NCBI GenBank assembly: GCA_030035585.1
Contig: CM057468.1
Location: forward strand, 55,300,145 to 55,364,144
Reading direction: 5' to 3'
From: Dugong dugon
Taxonomy: Eukaryota > Chordata > Mammalia > Sirenia > Dugongidae
DNA length: 64,000 nt
Below are positions 21,380-32,893 of the stretch, one piece after another; the first letter of the stretch is position 1; every line of letters starts with the position of its first letter. A program made the translations under genes and the position numbers. The notes beneath the pieces were generated by a model. That model saw nothing but the letters and a program-made list of their open reading frames with translations, made no database searches and had not been told where the DNA came from.

Positions 21380-24300
21380 ATGACAGCACTGAACTCATAC
21401 TGATCAATAATTATGCTGAATATAAATGGACTAAATAAATGCACAAGTAAAGAGACAGAGAGTGGTGGATTGGATAAGAAACACGATCTGTCTATATGCT
21501 GCCTATAAGAGACACACTTCAGACTTAAAGACACAAACAAACTGAAACTCAAAGGATGGAAAAAAATATATGAAGCAAACAAGACTCAAAAAAGAGTGGG
21601 AGTGGCAATATTAATCTCTGACCAAATAGACTTTAAAGTAAAATCCACCACAAAGGTAGATTAAAGGGTCAATACACCAGGAGGACAAACTATAATAAAT
21701 ATTTATGCACCTAATGACAGGGCTCCAAAATACATAAAGCAAACTCTAACAGCACTGAAAACAGAGATAGATAGCTCCACAGTAGTAGTAGGAGACTTCA
21801 ACACACCACTTTTCGGTGAAGGACAGAACATCCAGAAAGAAGCTCAACAAAGACACGGAAGAGCTAAATGCTACAATCAACCAACTTGATCTCATAGACA
21901 TATACTGAACATTCCACCCAACAGCAGCCAAGTATACTTTCCAGGCCATAAAGCCATAAAAGTAGAAATCAACAACAGGAAAAGCAAGGTAAAAAAAAAA
22001 ATCAAACACATGGAAACTGAACAACACTTTACTCAAAAACTGCTGGGTTATAGAAAAAATTAAGGCTGGAATAAAGAAATTCATAGACTCAAATGAGAAT
22101 GAAAACACAACCTACCAGAACCTTTGGGACACAGCAAAACCAGTGTCAGAGGTCAGTTTATAGCAATAAATGCACACATCCAAAAAGAAGAAAGGGCCAT
22201 AATCAAAGCATTAACCCTACAACTGGAACAAGTAGAAAGAGAACAGTGAAAGAAGCTCTCAGATGCCAGAAGAAGTTAAGAATTAGAGCAGAATTAAATG
22301 AAATAGAGAATAGAAAAACAATTGAAAGACCAAAAGCAGATTCTTTGAAGAGATCAACAAAACTGATAAACTGTTGGCCAAACTGACAAATGAAAAACAG
22401 GAGAGGAAGCACATAGCACGTTTAAGAAATAAGATGGGTGATACCACAACAGACCCAACTGAAATTAAAAGAATCATAACAGAATACTATGAAAAATTGT
22501 ACTCTGACAAATTTGAAAACCTAGAGGAAATGGACAAATTTCTAGAAACTCACTACCTACCTAAACTAACACAAACAGAGGCAGAACAACTAAATAAACC
22601 CATAACAAAAGAAGAGATTGAAAAGGTAATTAAAAAAACTCCCAACAAAAAAAAACCCTGGCCCAGATGACTTCACTGAAGAATTCTACCAAACTTTCAG
22701 AAGAGTTAACACCACCACTACTAAAGGTATTTTGGATCATAGAAAATCATGGAATACTCCCAAACTCATTCTATGAAGCCAGCATAACCCTGATACCAAA
22801 ACCAGGTAAATACACCACAAAAAAAGAAAATTACAAACCAATATCCCTCATGAACATTGATGCAAAAATCCTCAATTCTAGCCAATAGAATTCAGCAACA
22901 TATCAAAAAAAAAAAAAAAAAAAATTCACCATGATCAAGTGGGATTTATGCCAGGTATGCAGGGATGGTTCAACACTAGAAAAACAATCAATGTAATCCA
23001 TCACATTAATAAAACAAAAGACAAGAACCACATGATCTTATCAATCCATGCAGAAAAGTCATTTGACAAAGGCCAACACCCATTCATGATAACTCTCAAC
23101 AAAACAAGTATAGAAGGGAAATTCCTCAATATAATTAAGGGCATTTATAGAAAGCCAACAGCCAACATCATCCTAAATGGAGAGACTCTGAAAGCATTCC
23201 CCTTGAGAACGGGAACCAGACAGGGATGCACTTTATCACCACTCTTATTCAACATTGTGCTGGAGGTCCCAGCCAGAGCAATTACACTATAAAAAGAAAT
23301 GAAGGGCATCCAAATTGGTAGAGAAGAAGTCAAAGTATCTCTATTTGCAGATGTTATGATCTTATACACAGAAAACCCCAAAGAATCCACAAGAAAACTA
23401 CTGGAACTAATAGAAGATTTCAGCAAAGTTTCAGGATACAAGATAAATATACAAAAATCAGTTGGATTCCTTTACACCAACAAAGAGAACCTCGAAGAGG
23501 AAATCACCAAATCAATACCATTTACAATAGCCCCCAAGAAGATAAAATACTTAGGAATAAATCTAACCAGAGATGTAAAAGACCTATAAAATGAAAACTA
23601 CAAGACACTATTGCAAGAAACCAAAAGAGACCTGCATAAGTGGAAAAACATACCTTGCTTGTGGATAGCTAGACTCAACATTGTGAAAATGTCAGTTCTA
23701 CCCAAAGTGATCTGCATATAAAATGCAATCCCAATTCAAATCCCACTGGCATTTTTTAATGAGATAGAGTAACAAGTCAAATCACCAACTTCATATGGGA
23801 AGGGAAGAGGCCCCGAATAAGTAAAGCATTACTCAAGAAGAACAAAGTGGGAGACCTCACACTACCTGATTTTAGAACCTATTATACCAACACGGTAGTC
23901 AAAACAGCCTGGTACTTGTACAACAACATATACATAGGCCAATGGAACAGAATTGAGAATCCAGACATAAATTCATCTGCCTATGAGCAGCTGATATCTG
24001 ACAAAGACACAAAGTCCGTTAATTGGGGAAAAGACAGGCTGTTTAACAAATGGTGCTGGCATAACTGGATATCCATCTGCAAAAAAACTGAAACAAGACC
24101 CATACCTCACACATGCACAAAAACTAACTCAAAATGGATCAAAGACTTAAATATAAAATTGAAAGCGATAAAGATCATCAACGAAAAAATAAGGACAACA
24201 CTAGGAGCCCTAATAAACACAATATGAACTATAAGTAACAATACACAAGCACCAGAAGAGAGACTAGATAAATGGGAGCTCCTAAAAATCAAACACTTAT

Positions 24301-25066
24301 GCTCATCAAAAGACTTCTCCAAAAGACTAAAAAGACAACCTACAGACTGGGAAAAAAATTTTGGCTATGACAAATCCAATCAGTGTCTAATCTCTAAAAT
24401 CTACAAGATTCTACAAAACCTCAACAACAAAAAGACAAATAACCCAATTAAAAAATGGGCAAAGGATATGAACAGACACTTTGCCAAAGAAGATATTCTG
24501 GCAGATAACAAACACATGAAGAAATGCTCACGACCATTAGCCATTAGAGAAATACAGATCAAAACTACAATAAGATACCATCTCACCCTAACAAGGCTAG
24601 TGTTAATCCAAAAAAACACGAAATAATAAACGTTGGAGAGGTTGTGGACAGACCAGAACACTTATACACTGTTAGTGGGAATGTAAAATGGTACAACCAC
24701 TTTTGAAATTGATTTGGCACGTCATTAAAAACCTAGAAATAGAAGTACCATACGATCCAGCTATTCCACTGCTTGGAATATATCCTAGAGAAATAAGAGC
24801 TGTCATACGAATAGATACATGCACACCCATGTTCATTGTAGCACTTTTTCACAATAGCAAAAAGATGGAAACAACCTCGGTGCCCATCAAAGGATAAGTG
24901 GATAAACAAATTATGGTATATCCACACAATGGAATACTACATGATGATAAAGAACAGCGATGAAGCTGTGAAACATCTTATAACACGGAGGAAGCTGGAG
25001 GGCGTTATGCTGAGTGAATTTAGTCAGTCACAGAAGGACAAATATTGTATAAGACCACTATTATAA
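21380..25066 (+). pseudogene. L1 ORF2 (endonuclease / reverse transcriptase), broken
   Basis: About 1,229 codons in total, close to the family length. Endonuclease landmarks: NINGLN near 21418, ETHF near 21513 (just after an in-frame TAA) and VGDFNTP near 21790. The RT region covers about 22650-23590: [14 protein letters not shown] (22940-22981), [18 protein letters not shown] (23212-23265) and [10 protein letters not shown] (23335-23364). In the last motif the usual FADD reads FADV, so the second catalytic aspartate is lost. A run of 20 A at 22905-22924 disrupts the frame just before the RT core. The C-terminal part ends with LEGVMLSEFSQSQKDKYCIR (stop at 25064-25066). The protein would nick DNA and prime reverse transcription at the target site. 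This copy is inactive. Confidence 0.95.
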
Positions 25067-26033
25067 GAACTCAAGAAAAGGTTTAAACACAGAAGAAAAC
25101 ATTCTTTGATGGTTACAAGGGTAGGGAAGGAGGGGGAGGGTCATTTACTAACTAGATAGTAGATAAGAATTATCTTAGGTGAAAGGAAGGACAGCACACA
25201 CTACTGGGGAAGTCAGCACAACTGGACTAAACCAAAGCTAAGAAATTTCCTCAATACAATCAAACACTTTGAGGGACAGAGTAGCAGGGGTAGGGGTCTG
25301 GGGACCATGCTTTAAGGGGACATCTAGGTCAATTGGCATAACAAAGCTTGTTAAGAAAATGTTCTGCATCCTACTTTGGTGAGTGGCATCTGGGGTCTTA
25401 AAAGCTTGCAAGTGGCCCTCTAAGATGCATCAATTGGTCCCAGCCACCTGGAGTAAAGGACTTCAAAGACACAAGGAAGGTATTAGCCCAAGAGACAGCA
25501 AGGGCCATATAATCCAGAGACTTCACCAGCTTGAGACCAGAACAATGAGATGGTGTCTGGCTACCACCGATGACCACCCAGACAGGGAACACAACAGAGA
25601 TTCCCAGATGGAACAGGAGAAAGGTGGGTGCAGAATTCAAATTCTAGTAAGAAGACCTGACTTAATGGTCTGACTGAGACTGGAGGAACCCCGGAAAGCA
25701 TGGCCCCTGGATTCTCTATCAGCCCAGAACTAAAACAATTTCTGAGGCCAACTCTTCAGATAGGGATTGGACTGGATGGTGGGACATAAAGTGATACTCG
25801 TGAGGAATGTGCCATTTAGCTCAAGTAGATACAAGAGACTAAACAGGCAGCTTCTGTCTGGAGGTGAGATGGGAAGGCAGAGAGGGTTAGGAGCTGGTTG
25901 AATGGACATGGGGAATCAGGGGTGGAAAGGAGGCGTGTGCTGTCACAGTATGGGGAGAGCAATTAGAGTTACATAACAACGTATGTATAAATTTTTGTAT
26001 GGGAAAACATAAAAAAATTTAAAAAAAAAAAAG
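25067..26033 (+). repeat. L1 3' UTR and A-rich tail
   Basis: About 950 bp of noncoding L1 sequence, including G-rich stretches (AGGGTAGGGAAGGAGGGGGA at 25120-25139) as is usual for L1 3' UTRs, then ATGTATAAATTTTTGTATGG and A-rich tracts. The open frame 25383-25673 is part of the UTR and is not a gene. Confidence 0.85.
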
Positions 26034-26671
26034 AAAAGCGTGTTCTTATAGATGGCACAAGGATAATAAAATTCCTCTTTTCTGACACCAAACATGAATA
26101 TCAATGCTATCTTTTAACAATTTTGAATGTGTTTTCCTTTGTTCCACTTCTCTCCTGACACCAGCTGCCCATGCTGCATATCCTCCTCTGACCTTAATCA
26201 CCCAGAGCTAGGTCAGACCTCACAAGTTAGAGTGCACAGTCCTCCAGACTCTCAAATGTATCCAAGACCTCAGAAACCAGCCACAATCTTGGAGCCCCCA
26301 TGACATCATCACTTCTGTCCTACTGGCTACAAATTCAGAGGTTTCCTCTACCTGCTTAGGATGACAGCCATAAGGTCAGGGTCTCCAGGGCTGCCCCTCA
26401 CTTCTCACCTACTGACTCCCACTACTCTCTTAGGTTCAAAAATTTGCTAGATAGTCTTATAGAACTCAGGAAAGTGTATACTTACGGTTACAGTTTTATA
26501 GAAAAACAGATACAAATGAAGAGACATATAGGGTGAGATCTGGGAGGGTTCCCAACATGAAGCTTCCATGTCCCAAAAAGGGATGCACCATCCTCCCACA
26601 TACATTGTGGTCTATCGTCAACCAGAAAGCCTATGGAGCTTCAGTGTCCAGAGTTTTTATTGGGGGGGTCT

Positions 26672-26897
26672 CATTACATAAGAAGCCCTGGTGGTGCAGT
26701 GGTTAAGCGCTTGGCTGCTAACCGAAAAGTCAGCAGTTCGAACTCACCAGCAGCTCCACAGGTGAAAGATGTTGCAGTCTGCTTCCATAAAGATTTACAG
26801 CCTTAGAAACCCTATGGAGCAGTTCTACTCTGTTCTTTAGGGTTGCTATGAGTTGGAATCCACTTGATGGTAATAGATTTCTGGTTTGGCATTACAT
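26672..26897 (+). repeat. AfroSINE, long form, inside LTR
   Basis: The body at 26680-26889 starts AGAAGCCCTGGTGGTGCAGT, with box-B-like AGTTCGAACTC, the segment 'gcagtctgcttccataaagatttacagcc' and the tail 'ttgctatgagttggaatccacttgatgg'. The target duplication is CATTACAT at 26672-26679 and 26890-26897. Confidence 0.95.
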
Positions 26898-27094
26898 CAT
26901 TTAAACTCTAGCCTCTCTCCCCTGAGGTCAGCTGGTATCAAGAGGTTGACATCCTGAGGCTGATATCATAAGGATAGAGATTTCCAGCATAGTAAGCCCC
27001 CACCCAACATGAGTCACAAACCCTCAGGTGTGGCCTGGAGTCCTCATCAAAGACTCTTTAATTACCGGGGGAAGTCCAAGGTTTTAGAGGTTAC

Positions 27095-27310
27095 CTCAGA
27101 AAAGAGTCCTGGTGAAGCAATAGTTAAGCAGCTCCGCTGCTAACCAAAAAATCAGTGGTTTGAACCTACCAGCCATTCTGTGGGACAAAGATGTGGCAGT
27201 CTGCTTCCCTAAAGATGTACAGCCTTGGAAACCCTTTGGAGCAGTTCTATTTTGTCCTATAGGGTTGGAATTGACTCAATAGCAATGGATTTGGTTGTTT
27301 TGGTCTCAGG
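27095..27310 (+). repeat. AfroSINE, long form, inside LTR
   Basis: The body at about 27103-27303 has a GAGTCCTGGTGAAGCAATAG head, box-B-like GTTTGAACC, the internal segment, and a tail that lacks the 'cgctatgagtc' part (TAGGGTTGGAATTGACTCAA). The flanks CTCAGAAA and CTCAGGAA form a short target duplication and restore the surrounding LTR. Confidence 0.88.
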
Positions 27311-27371
27311 AATCAAGTACAAAGACCAAATTCTTTGGGGAAAGTTAACCCCACAGATGCTAAGTTTTGTG

Positions 27372-27952
27372 CTGTTGTTGTTGTTGTTAGGGGTTGTTAA
27401 TCAAGTTTTGACTAATAGTGACCCCATACGACAGAGTAGAACTGCTCCTTAGGGTTTTCTAGGCTGTCATCTTCATGCTTTTGAATTATAGTGTTGGCAA
27501 AGAATATTGAAGATACCATGGACTGCGAAAAGAATGAACAAATCTGTCTTGGAAGAAATACAGCCAGAATGCTCCTTAGAAGAGAGCATGGTGAGATCTT
27601 GTTTCATGCACTTTGGAAACGTTATTAAGAGGGACCAGTCCCTGGAGAAGGACATCCATGCTTGGTAAAGTAGAGGTTCAGCTAAAAAGAGAAAGACCCT
27701 CAAAGAAAAGGGTTGACACAGTGGCTTCAACAATGAGCTCAAGCATAAAAACAATTGTGAGGATGGCACAGGACTGGGCAGTGTTTCTTTCTGTTGTACA
27801 TGGGGTCACTATGAGTCAGAACTGACTCTATGGCACTAACAACAACAACAATCTTTATGGTAGCAGATCACCAGGTCTTTCTCCCACAGAGTGGCTGGAT
27901 GGATTTTGAACTGCCAACTTTTCAGTCAGTAGGAGCCACCAAGATTCCTTGG
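27372..27952 (-). repeat. AfroSINE, antisense, split by RTE
   Basis: Two halves of one reversed SINE: 27372-27477 (GTTGTTGTTGTTAG tail, then 'gaccccatacgacagagtagaactgctcc' and 'ttctaggctgtc') and 27860-27952 ('gtagcagatcaccaggtctttctcccacagagtggctgg', 'gaactgccaacttttcagtcagtaggagccacca'). They join exactly once the RTE and one copy of its target duplication are removed. The tail is of the (GTT)n/RTE type. Confidence 0.88.
27469..27859 (+). mobile_element. Short 5'-truncated RTE LINE inserted into an AfroSINE
   Basis: The body at 27478-27850 (about 373 bp) is collinear with the 3' end of the RTE at 13844-15118, from 'gttggcaaagaatattgaagataccatggac' to GGCACTAACAACAACAACA. It is flanked by ATCTTCATG (27469-27477) and ATCTTTATG (27851-27859), a 9-bp target duplication with one mismatch. 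Both copies fall at the same point of the split SINE. Confidence 0.92.
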
Positions 27953-28064
27953 ATAAGTTTTATAACCTATAACAAATACAGTTCAGACAAAAAAAGAAAA
28001 ATTAAACGTGATAGCAAGATGGAAGTAGAACTCTAATTAATAGCTTGTCAAAACAGAGATTGGT

Positions 28065-28140
28065 GATCCCAGAACTTCAGAAGGCCTGAGAATTTGCATT
28101 TCTAACAAATTCTAGGAATCACACTTTGAGAACTATTGCA
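28065..28140 (+). repeat. MER5-type (hAT-Charlie) DNA transposon fragment
   Basis: 'ggcctgagaatttgcatttctaacaaattctaggaatcacactttgagaacta' matches the 3' end of the MER5 nonautonomous hAT element. These elements were active in early placental mammals. Confidence 0.7.
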
Positions 28141-28162
28141 CTAAACCATTAGTATATGACAT

Positions 28163-28304
28163 AAACCCGTTGCCATCGAGTAGATTCCAACTCATAATGA
28201 CCCTTTAGGGCAGACTAGAACTTCCCCATAGGGTGGTTGGTGGATTTGAACTGCTGACCTTTTGGTTAGCAGTCAAGCTTTTAACCACTGAGACACCAGG
28301 GCTC
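28163..28304 (-). repeat. AfroSINE, antisense, short form
   Basis: Starts AAACCCGTTGCCATCGAGTA and ends 'ccactgagacaccagggctcc'. It lacks the internal 'gcagtctgcttcc...tttacagcc' block of the long form. No clear target duplication was recognised. Confidence 0.9.
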
Positions 28305-28397
28305 CATGGGGACCTTAAAAATCATGTAGGTGCTTGGCCAGAAATAGTAAGGCTGAAGCAGGGTCCAGGGCTAGAACCCATTTTTATATAAATTTTG

Positions 28398-29010
28398 TTA
28401 AAAGGCTGTAGTTAATGCTAGTATCGATTTTGTGTGAGCGTTTGTTAAAAGTTATAGTTAATCATTATGAAAAGTTCCAGGAAGAAATGAGAGTACAAGC
28501 TGGAACTCATTATTCCATTGTTTCCCCTACCTAGGGGAGAAATCCATGAAAGGCACTTTATCTTAACCAACAAAGAGACTGTATTAAATGGAAGTTATGC
28601 TTTCACAAGGGAGCATATTGCAATTTCCTCATGACAAACCTGAGAACCCTTTTCAAGTCACTAAGCCAAGAACAAATGTTGCTGGGTCATTCCCAAGGAA
28701 ACCTCCCCATAGTAACTAAATGATATCTAGCCAACAGATACTCTTTAAGCCAATCAAATATTCTCATATGTTATGCTTCCTACCTTTAAAAATGATGTAT
28801 TAATAAATAACCAATCAGAATTTTTTTTTAACTTCCCTTCCTTCTGTAACTACATATTAGAGACTACCTGATTATGGATTCTGCTAGTCTCTTGTGCCCA
28901 GTGCATGCTGGCAGATCCCTCATTTCAATGATTGTCTTAGTCTTTTTCTTTGCTTAATAAAAATCTCTTTTGATTAAATTTGAGTCTAGGGTCTTTTTCC
29001 CCTATAACAT
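28398..29010 (+). repeat. Probable solo LTR (class I-like)
   Basis: The segment starts TGTTAAAAGGC and ends CCCCTATAACA (TG...CA). It contains two CCAAT motifs (AGCCAATCAAAT about 28749 and AACCAATCAG about 28809) and a polyadenylation signal in GCTTAATAAAAATCTC near 28953, followed by 'gggtctttttcccc', an order typical of gammaretrovirus-like LTRs. No target duplication could be confirmed, so the edges and class are uncertain. Confidence 0.5.
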
Positions 29011-29833
29011 GTGACATTAGTTTGTTATTATGTTAAGTGTATTTATTATGTTATTGAAAGAGGGACTTACTTTGACATCTCCATAATTAAATATCTTTGA
29101 ATAGAATCCAAAGTAAAAATTCCTTGTGTGAGTTTCTCTTCATAGTGAACAGTTATATATATTTTTTATCTAAATATAAGTTTATTCTTTAGCTATAACA
29201 TATGTTACACATTATAAACAACATGGCTAACTTGCTAGGAGATGAATTTTTTTGGCAAAAATCAACAATTTGGAATGAATCAAGAGGTAAACAACAAATG
29301 AAGATTCATTAGTCTGTGAGGAATGTGTAAAATAGACAAAAATAAAACAAAAAACCAAAAACCCTACAGTAATTCCCCATATCTGAATTACTAGTTTAAT
29401 CTGAAAGGAAGGAGCAATGCTGAGCTTCATTCTAGTGGATGACCAGACATGTAAGAGAATAGAGCAAGAATCTGGAAGAGTTAAGTAGAGAGAAAATAGG
29501 AATTGGAGATTACAAACAGGAAGGGAATCAGTGATAGTAAGAAGTAACAGGGAGGTAGAAGAAAGCTGATTAAAAGAAAGAGATAAAATAAAGGAGATAA
29601 AATAACATAGTTCTGGGCTACGGAATTGGAATAAATAGTTCCATATACCTTATCAGCCCTTGAGAGAAGCACTGCAACCACACCAAAAGCAAACAGAAAA
29701 TTAAATGTTGCTATGTTCCTTGGAGCACTTCAGGAAAAGGAAGCTGCTATTCTCTAACATATTTTCAGGTTATAGGACATCATTGTTCACTTTGAATTAT
29801 AAGGAGAGTTTAAATAATGTTTGATACACACTA
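29011..29833. other. Unassigned AT-rich DNA
   Basis: No gene or repeat recognised. The A-rich and purine-rich stretch at 29440-29640 produces open frames on the minus strand by composition only. Confidence 0.3.
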
Positions 29834-30012
29834 TTTGCAATATGGAAACCCTGGTGGCTTAGTGGTTAAGAGCTATGGCTGCTAACTAAAAGGTCGGCAG
29901 GCTGAATCCACCAGGTGCTCTTTGGAAACTCTGCGGGGCAGTTCTACTCAGTCCTATAGGGTTGCTACGAGTCGGAATCAACTCGATGGCAGTGGGTTTT
30001 TCTTTGCACTAT
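29834..30012 (+). repeat. AfroSINE, short form, with target duplication
   Basis: The body at 29844-30002 starts GGAAACCCTGGTGGCTTAGT, lacks the internal block, and ends 'ctacgagtcggaatcaactcgatggcagtgggtttttc'. It is flanked by TTTGCAATAT (29834-29843) and TTTGCACTAT (30003-30012). Confidence 0.95.
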
Positions 30013-30224
30013 AGGGAAGTACTTAGTATACTTTAGAATTTTTAAAACATTCTATTTCTATCTACTTTTTAAAACTCCAGTATATCAAGTGTTAAATTGC
30101 GTGAGTAGAATCAGCTGAATATTCACGTATACACTGAACAATTATCTTTTAGCACAGAAACACAGAATAAAGTTATGTAACTTGCCCAACTTACGGCTCT
30201 AGGAGTAGTAGTGACAACGCAAAT

Positions 30225-30515
30225 GATGATAGTGAGCATATTTGTACGTTACCTCAGTACCAGTAATTATTTGACATACTACATATATCTTACTTACTCT
30301 TACTTAATCTTCATTATATATTTTCTCAGTTCATCATGATAACTTATCTGTGAGGTGGGTATGATTATTACTCCTGTTTTGTAGATGAGGAATCTGACTT
30401 ACAAAGTAATTATCCAAGGTCATGCAGCTAATAAGCAGCAAAACTAGGGTAAAATCTCAAGTAGTCAGCTCCAAAGACCAAAGACCATACTCTCGACAGC
30501 TGTGCTCAGTGGTGG
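30225..30515 (-). repeat. MIR SINE, antisense
   Basis: The order 'cttacttaatcttcattatata', 'gaggtgggtatgattattactcctgttttgtagatgaggaatctgac', 'ccaaggtcatgcagctaataagcagc' and 'agaccatactctc' matches reversed MIR. Confidence 0.85.
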
Positions 30516-31218
30516 AGTTGAGATTTCAGACTCTATCCATGACTTTTACCGTCTGGAGAGAATCAGTTTTATTTCTGAATCCAGCAAGTCCTGGCTCCTT
30601 TATATTTTCTCTGAATTCTGTTTGAAAACGGAACAGTTTTTTGTTTGTTTTTGTTTAACTTCTCTAGCTCCCAGTATTTCATCGTAGGCATCTGGAAGAA
30701 GCCCTTTCAACATTCCACTTGGAAATGTTCTTGGCCAAACCATGAGTTCTTTGGGGGTGAGTTATTGCAGGTGACAGTTTAGCTAATTGTTTTTTATCCT
30801 CGAGTAGTAATTTATTCACTGTACTTCAAGTTTTCACTAACAATCTCTGCTAGCTTCCTACTTCTGAAATTAATGTTGGTTCAGGTTTTGCAGCATCCCA
30901 CTTCTAGGCCTAAGGTAATGAGTTAGAAAAGGGGATAAAAGCATAAGAGAAAATAAAGACATCACTATTAAAAATATAGTTTATTACAGAAAAATTTTAA
31001 AACCTCATTACATCATCCCCTCTTACCGTAAGTAAAGCTAAAGGCAAATAATAACCTGAAATTATTTGAAATATGTAACGAAAGGAATGGAATTAAACCC
31101 TAAACCAAAAATATCCCCTGAAGTCTTACTAAAACCACACAATAGTTTAGCTAAATGAGTATAAGAATGTCTGCCTTGAGCACTGTGCTCTTTTAAGATC
31201 TATCTATATGGGATCAGA
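30516..31218. other. Single-copy DNA, nothing identified
   Basis: No gene or repeat recognised. The open frames at 30422-30687 overlap the MIR edge. Confidence 0.3.
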
Positions 31219-31427
31219 AGGAGCCCTGGGGGTGCAGTGGTTAAAGCTCTTGGCTGTTGACTGAAAGCTGGACCGCTGGAACCCACCAGCTGCTCTGCGG
31301 GAGAAAGATGTGGCAGTCTGCTCCAGTAGAGATTACAGCCTTGGAAAGCCTAGGGGCAGTTCTACACTGTCCTATAGGGTTGCTATGAGTCAAGATTGAC
31401 TTAATGGCAATGAGTTGACAACAGCAA
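31219..31427 (+). repeat. AfroSINE, long form
   Basis: Starts AGGAGCCCTGGGGGTGCAGT, with the internal block 'gtggcagtctgctccagtagagattacagcc' and the tail 'gttgctatgagtcaagattgacttaatggcaatgagttg'. The target duplication is not resolved. Confidence 0.9.
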
Positions 31428-32893
31428 CTCAAAAGATTAGATAGAAAACTCATGGAGCAGCAAGTTTATGTTAGTGGGGAAGGAACAACTCAGAAAAGGA
31501 GGGTGAGAATGTCACTGAATTGTACATGTAAAAATTGTTGAATTGATGTGTGTTATGCTGTGTATATTCTCAACAACTACAAAAATAAATTATAAAAAAA
31601 GGGGAAATGATCTTAACAGAATTTCAGCAGTATGTGTAAGAAAAGTTTATAGAATAAATGAAAAAACAAGGTCACAGCAATATGTAAAAACATTTGGCAT
31701 AGTGATCCTTATGAAAATAATGAGGGAGCGGAGGGCAAGGTTGGCAAACAAAAGTAGAAGATGAGTATTATTTGTGTAAAAATACGGTAATATGACATTT
31801 ATATGCATTTAAAAAAATGAAAGGCTGTATCTGCAAATGTTGAATAGCTATATTTGTTTGTTTTCTAATTTTTCTGAAGTACATATTTAATACTTTTATA
31901 ATGAAAATAAAAAAACAACAGAATATTATGTAATATTTATAGCACTTGGTGGATGTTCATATAATGTGTTCAATTAATTATTTTTTTAAAAAATAGAACT
32001 TAAGACTCTGGATCCAGTTAAGAAATTGGATCCAGACTCAAGGGTGAGGAATCTTATGGCCTGTTAGGACATTCTGATGTTATAGCAGGTTAGGGCTGAG
32101 TAGGGCATTATCTGGGTTATTGGAAAGGAATCTGCTACCTGGTTTTAAAAAAGATATAAATAAATAAATAACAGGAATCTTCTGCCTTAGTATAAATCTT
32201 GAAACATATTAAATCTGTGAAAGAGCCTGCACACTTAGTATCAAATGTCTAAGGTTTAGAATTCTAAACTTGAAAAGAAAACAACGTTACAAAAAACAAA
32301 AAACAAAATAAAACTATCTTTTACTTACTTCCCTGGAACTTTGAGACAAAAAAATAATTAATGATTATAAAGTGCTTAGAAGATGGAACTGTATTGTATA
32401 ACATCAGCTTGGTGCTATCCTTTAGTAGGGTTCACAACCAATCAATTAATTCTTGACCATCCTGGCAGCACTGCCAAGTACTATTAGTGCTGGAAGCCAG
32501 AAACAGCCTCTGAGGACCTGCCCGTGATTACTTCCTGGAAGTCTTGAGTTTTAGTCTGTGGAATGGAGCTGCTGGCCCTGATTGCACATTATAGCACAAG
32601 TGATTATTTATCAAAACTTGTCTTGCTACAAGCAATTCATTCCTCTCTCCACAGATTCTCCCACCCTGACCCAAAGCAGCATGAACGCGGGCTAAAAATA
32701 GCAGCTACACAATGCAGCAGGCAGAGATGGTGAGACTTTGCATTTAACTTGTTTTCATACCCCTGGTTTCCGAGCACTTTCACCTCATCAATTAACCCTT
32801 GAAGAAGTTCCGTAAAGTGTGTACAATCTTACCCTCTTGTGTCTCAGATTTTGAGATACAAAGCAAGTTTATTGTTATGAGTAAATTGACTTT
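31428..32893. other. Single-copy DNA, with a low-AT island near 32440-32720
   Basis: Mostly AT-rich with no gene or known repeat. The part 32440-32720 is less AT-rich and more complex. It contains CCTCTCTCCACAG (a splice-acceptor-like run ending about 32654) and CTAAAAATAG, a consensus MEF2 site, at 32692-32701. No evidence of function beyond these words. Confidence 0.35.

Larger units (their letters stand above)
18553..26033 (+). mobile_element. Near full-length L1 LINE, inactive
   Basis: A single plus-strand L1 of about 7.5 kb in typical order: 5' UTR (18553-19936), ORF1 (19937-20929), inter-ORF spacer, ORF2 (about 21380-25066), 3' UTR, and an A-rich tail (26011-26033). It starts GAGGAGGCAAGGCCAAGTTG, close to the usual L1 5' start. 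It is flanked by AAAAACATGCTCT (18540-18552) and AAAAGCGTGTTCT (26034-26046), which agree at 10 of 13 positions. All three differences are transitions, as expected of an old target duplication. Both frames are broken by many stops and indels. The 3' UTR is shared with the reversed fragment at 49260-49740. Confidence 0.95.
26140..27371 (-). repeat. Ancient LTR, antisense, split by two AfroSINEs
   Basis: Read in reverse, the non-SINE parts (26140-26671, 26898-27094, 27304-27371) form one continuous LTR-like element: 'aggttcaaaaatttgctagatagtc', 'cagaactcaggaaagtgtatacttacggttacagttttata', 'ttccatgtcccaaaaagg', 'gagtttttattgggggggtc', 'cctctctcccctgaggtcagctgg', 'caaaccctcaggtgtggcc' and 'aaagaccaaattctttgggg'. 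The layout resembles mammalian class III-type LTRs, but I cannot name the subfamily. The outer edges are uncertain. Confidence 0.6.

Noticed and set aside
21127..22108. Minus-strand frames of 120-151 codons
   Set aside because: They are shadows of L1 spacer and ORF2; phenylalanine- and serine-rich composition comes from reversing A-rich coding DNA.
26731..26760. tRNA-like box A/B sequence
   Set aside because: It is the tRNA-derived head of an AfroSINE, not a functional tRNA; there is no cloverleaf and the sequence continues into the SINE body.
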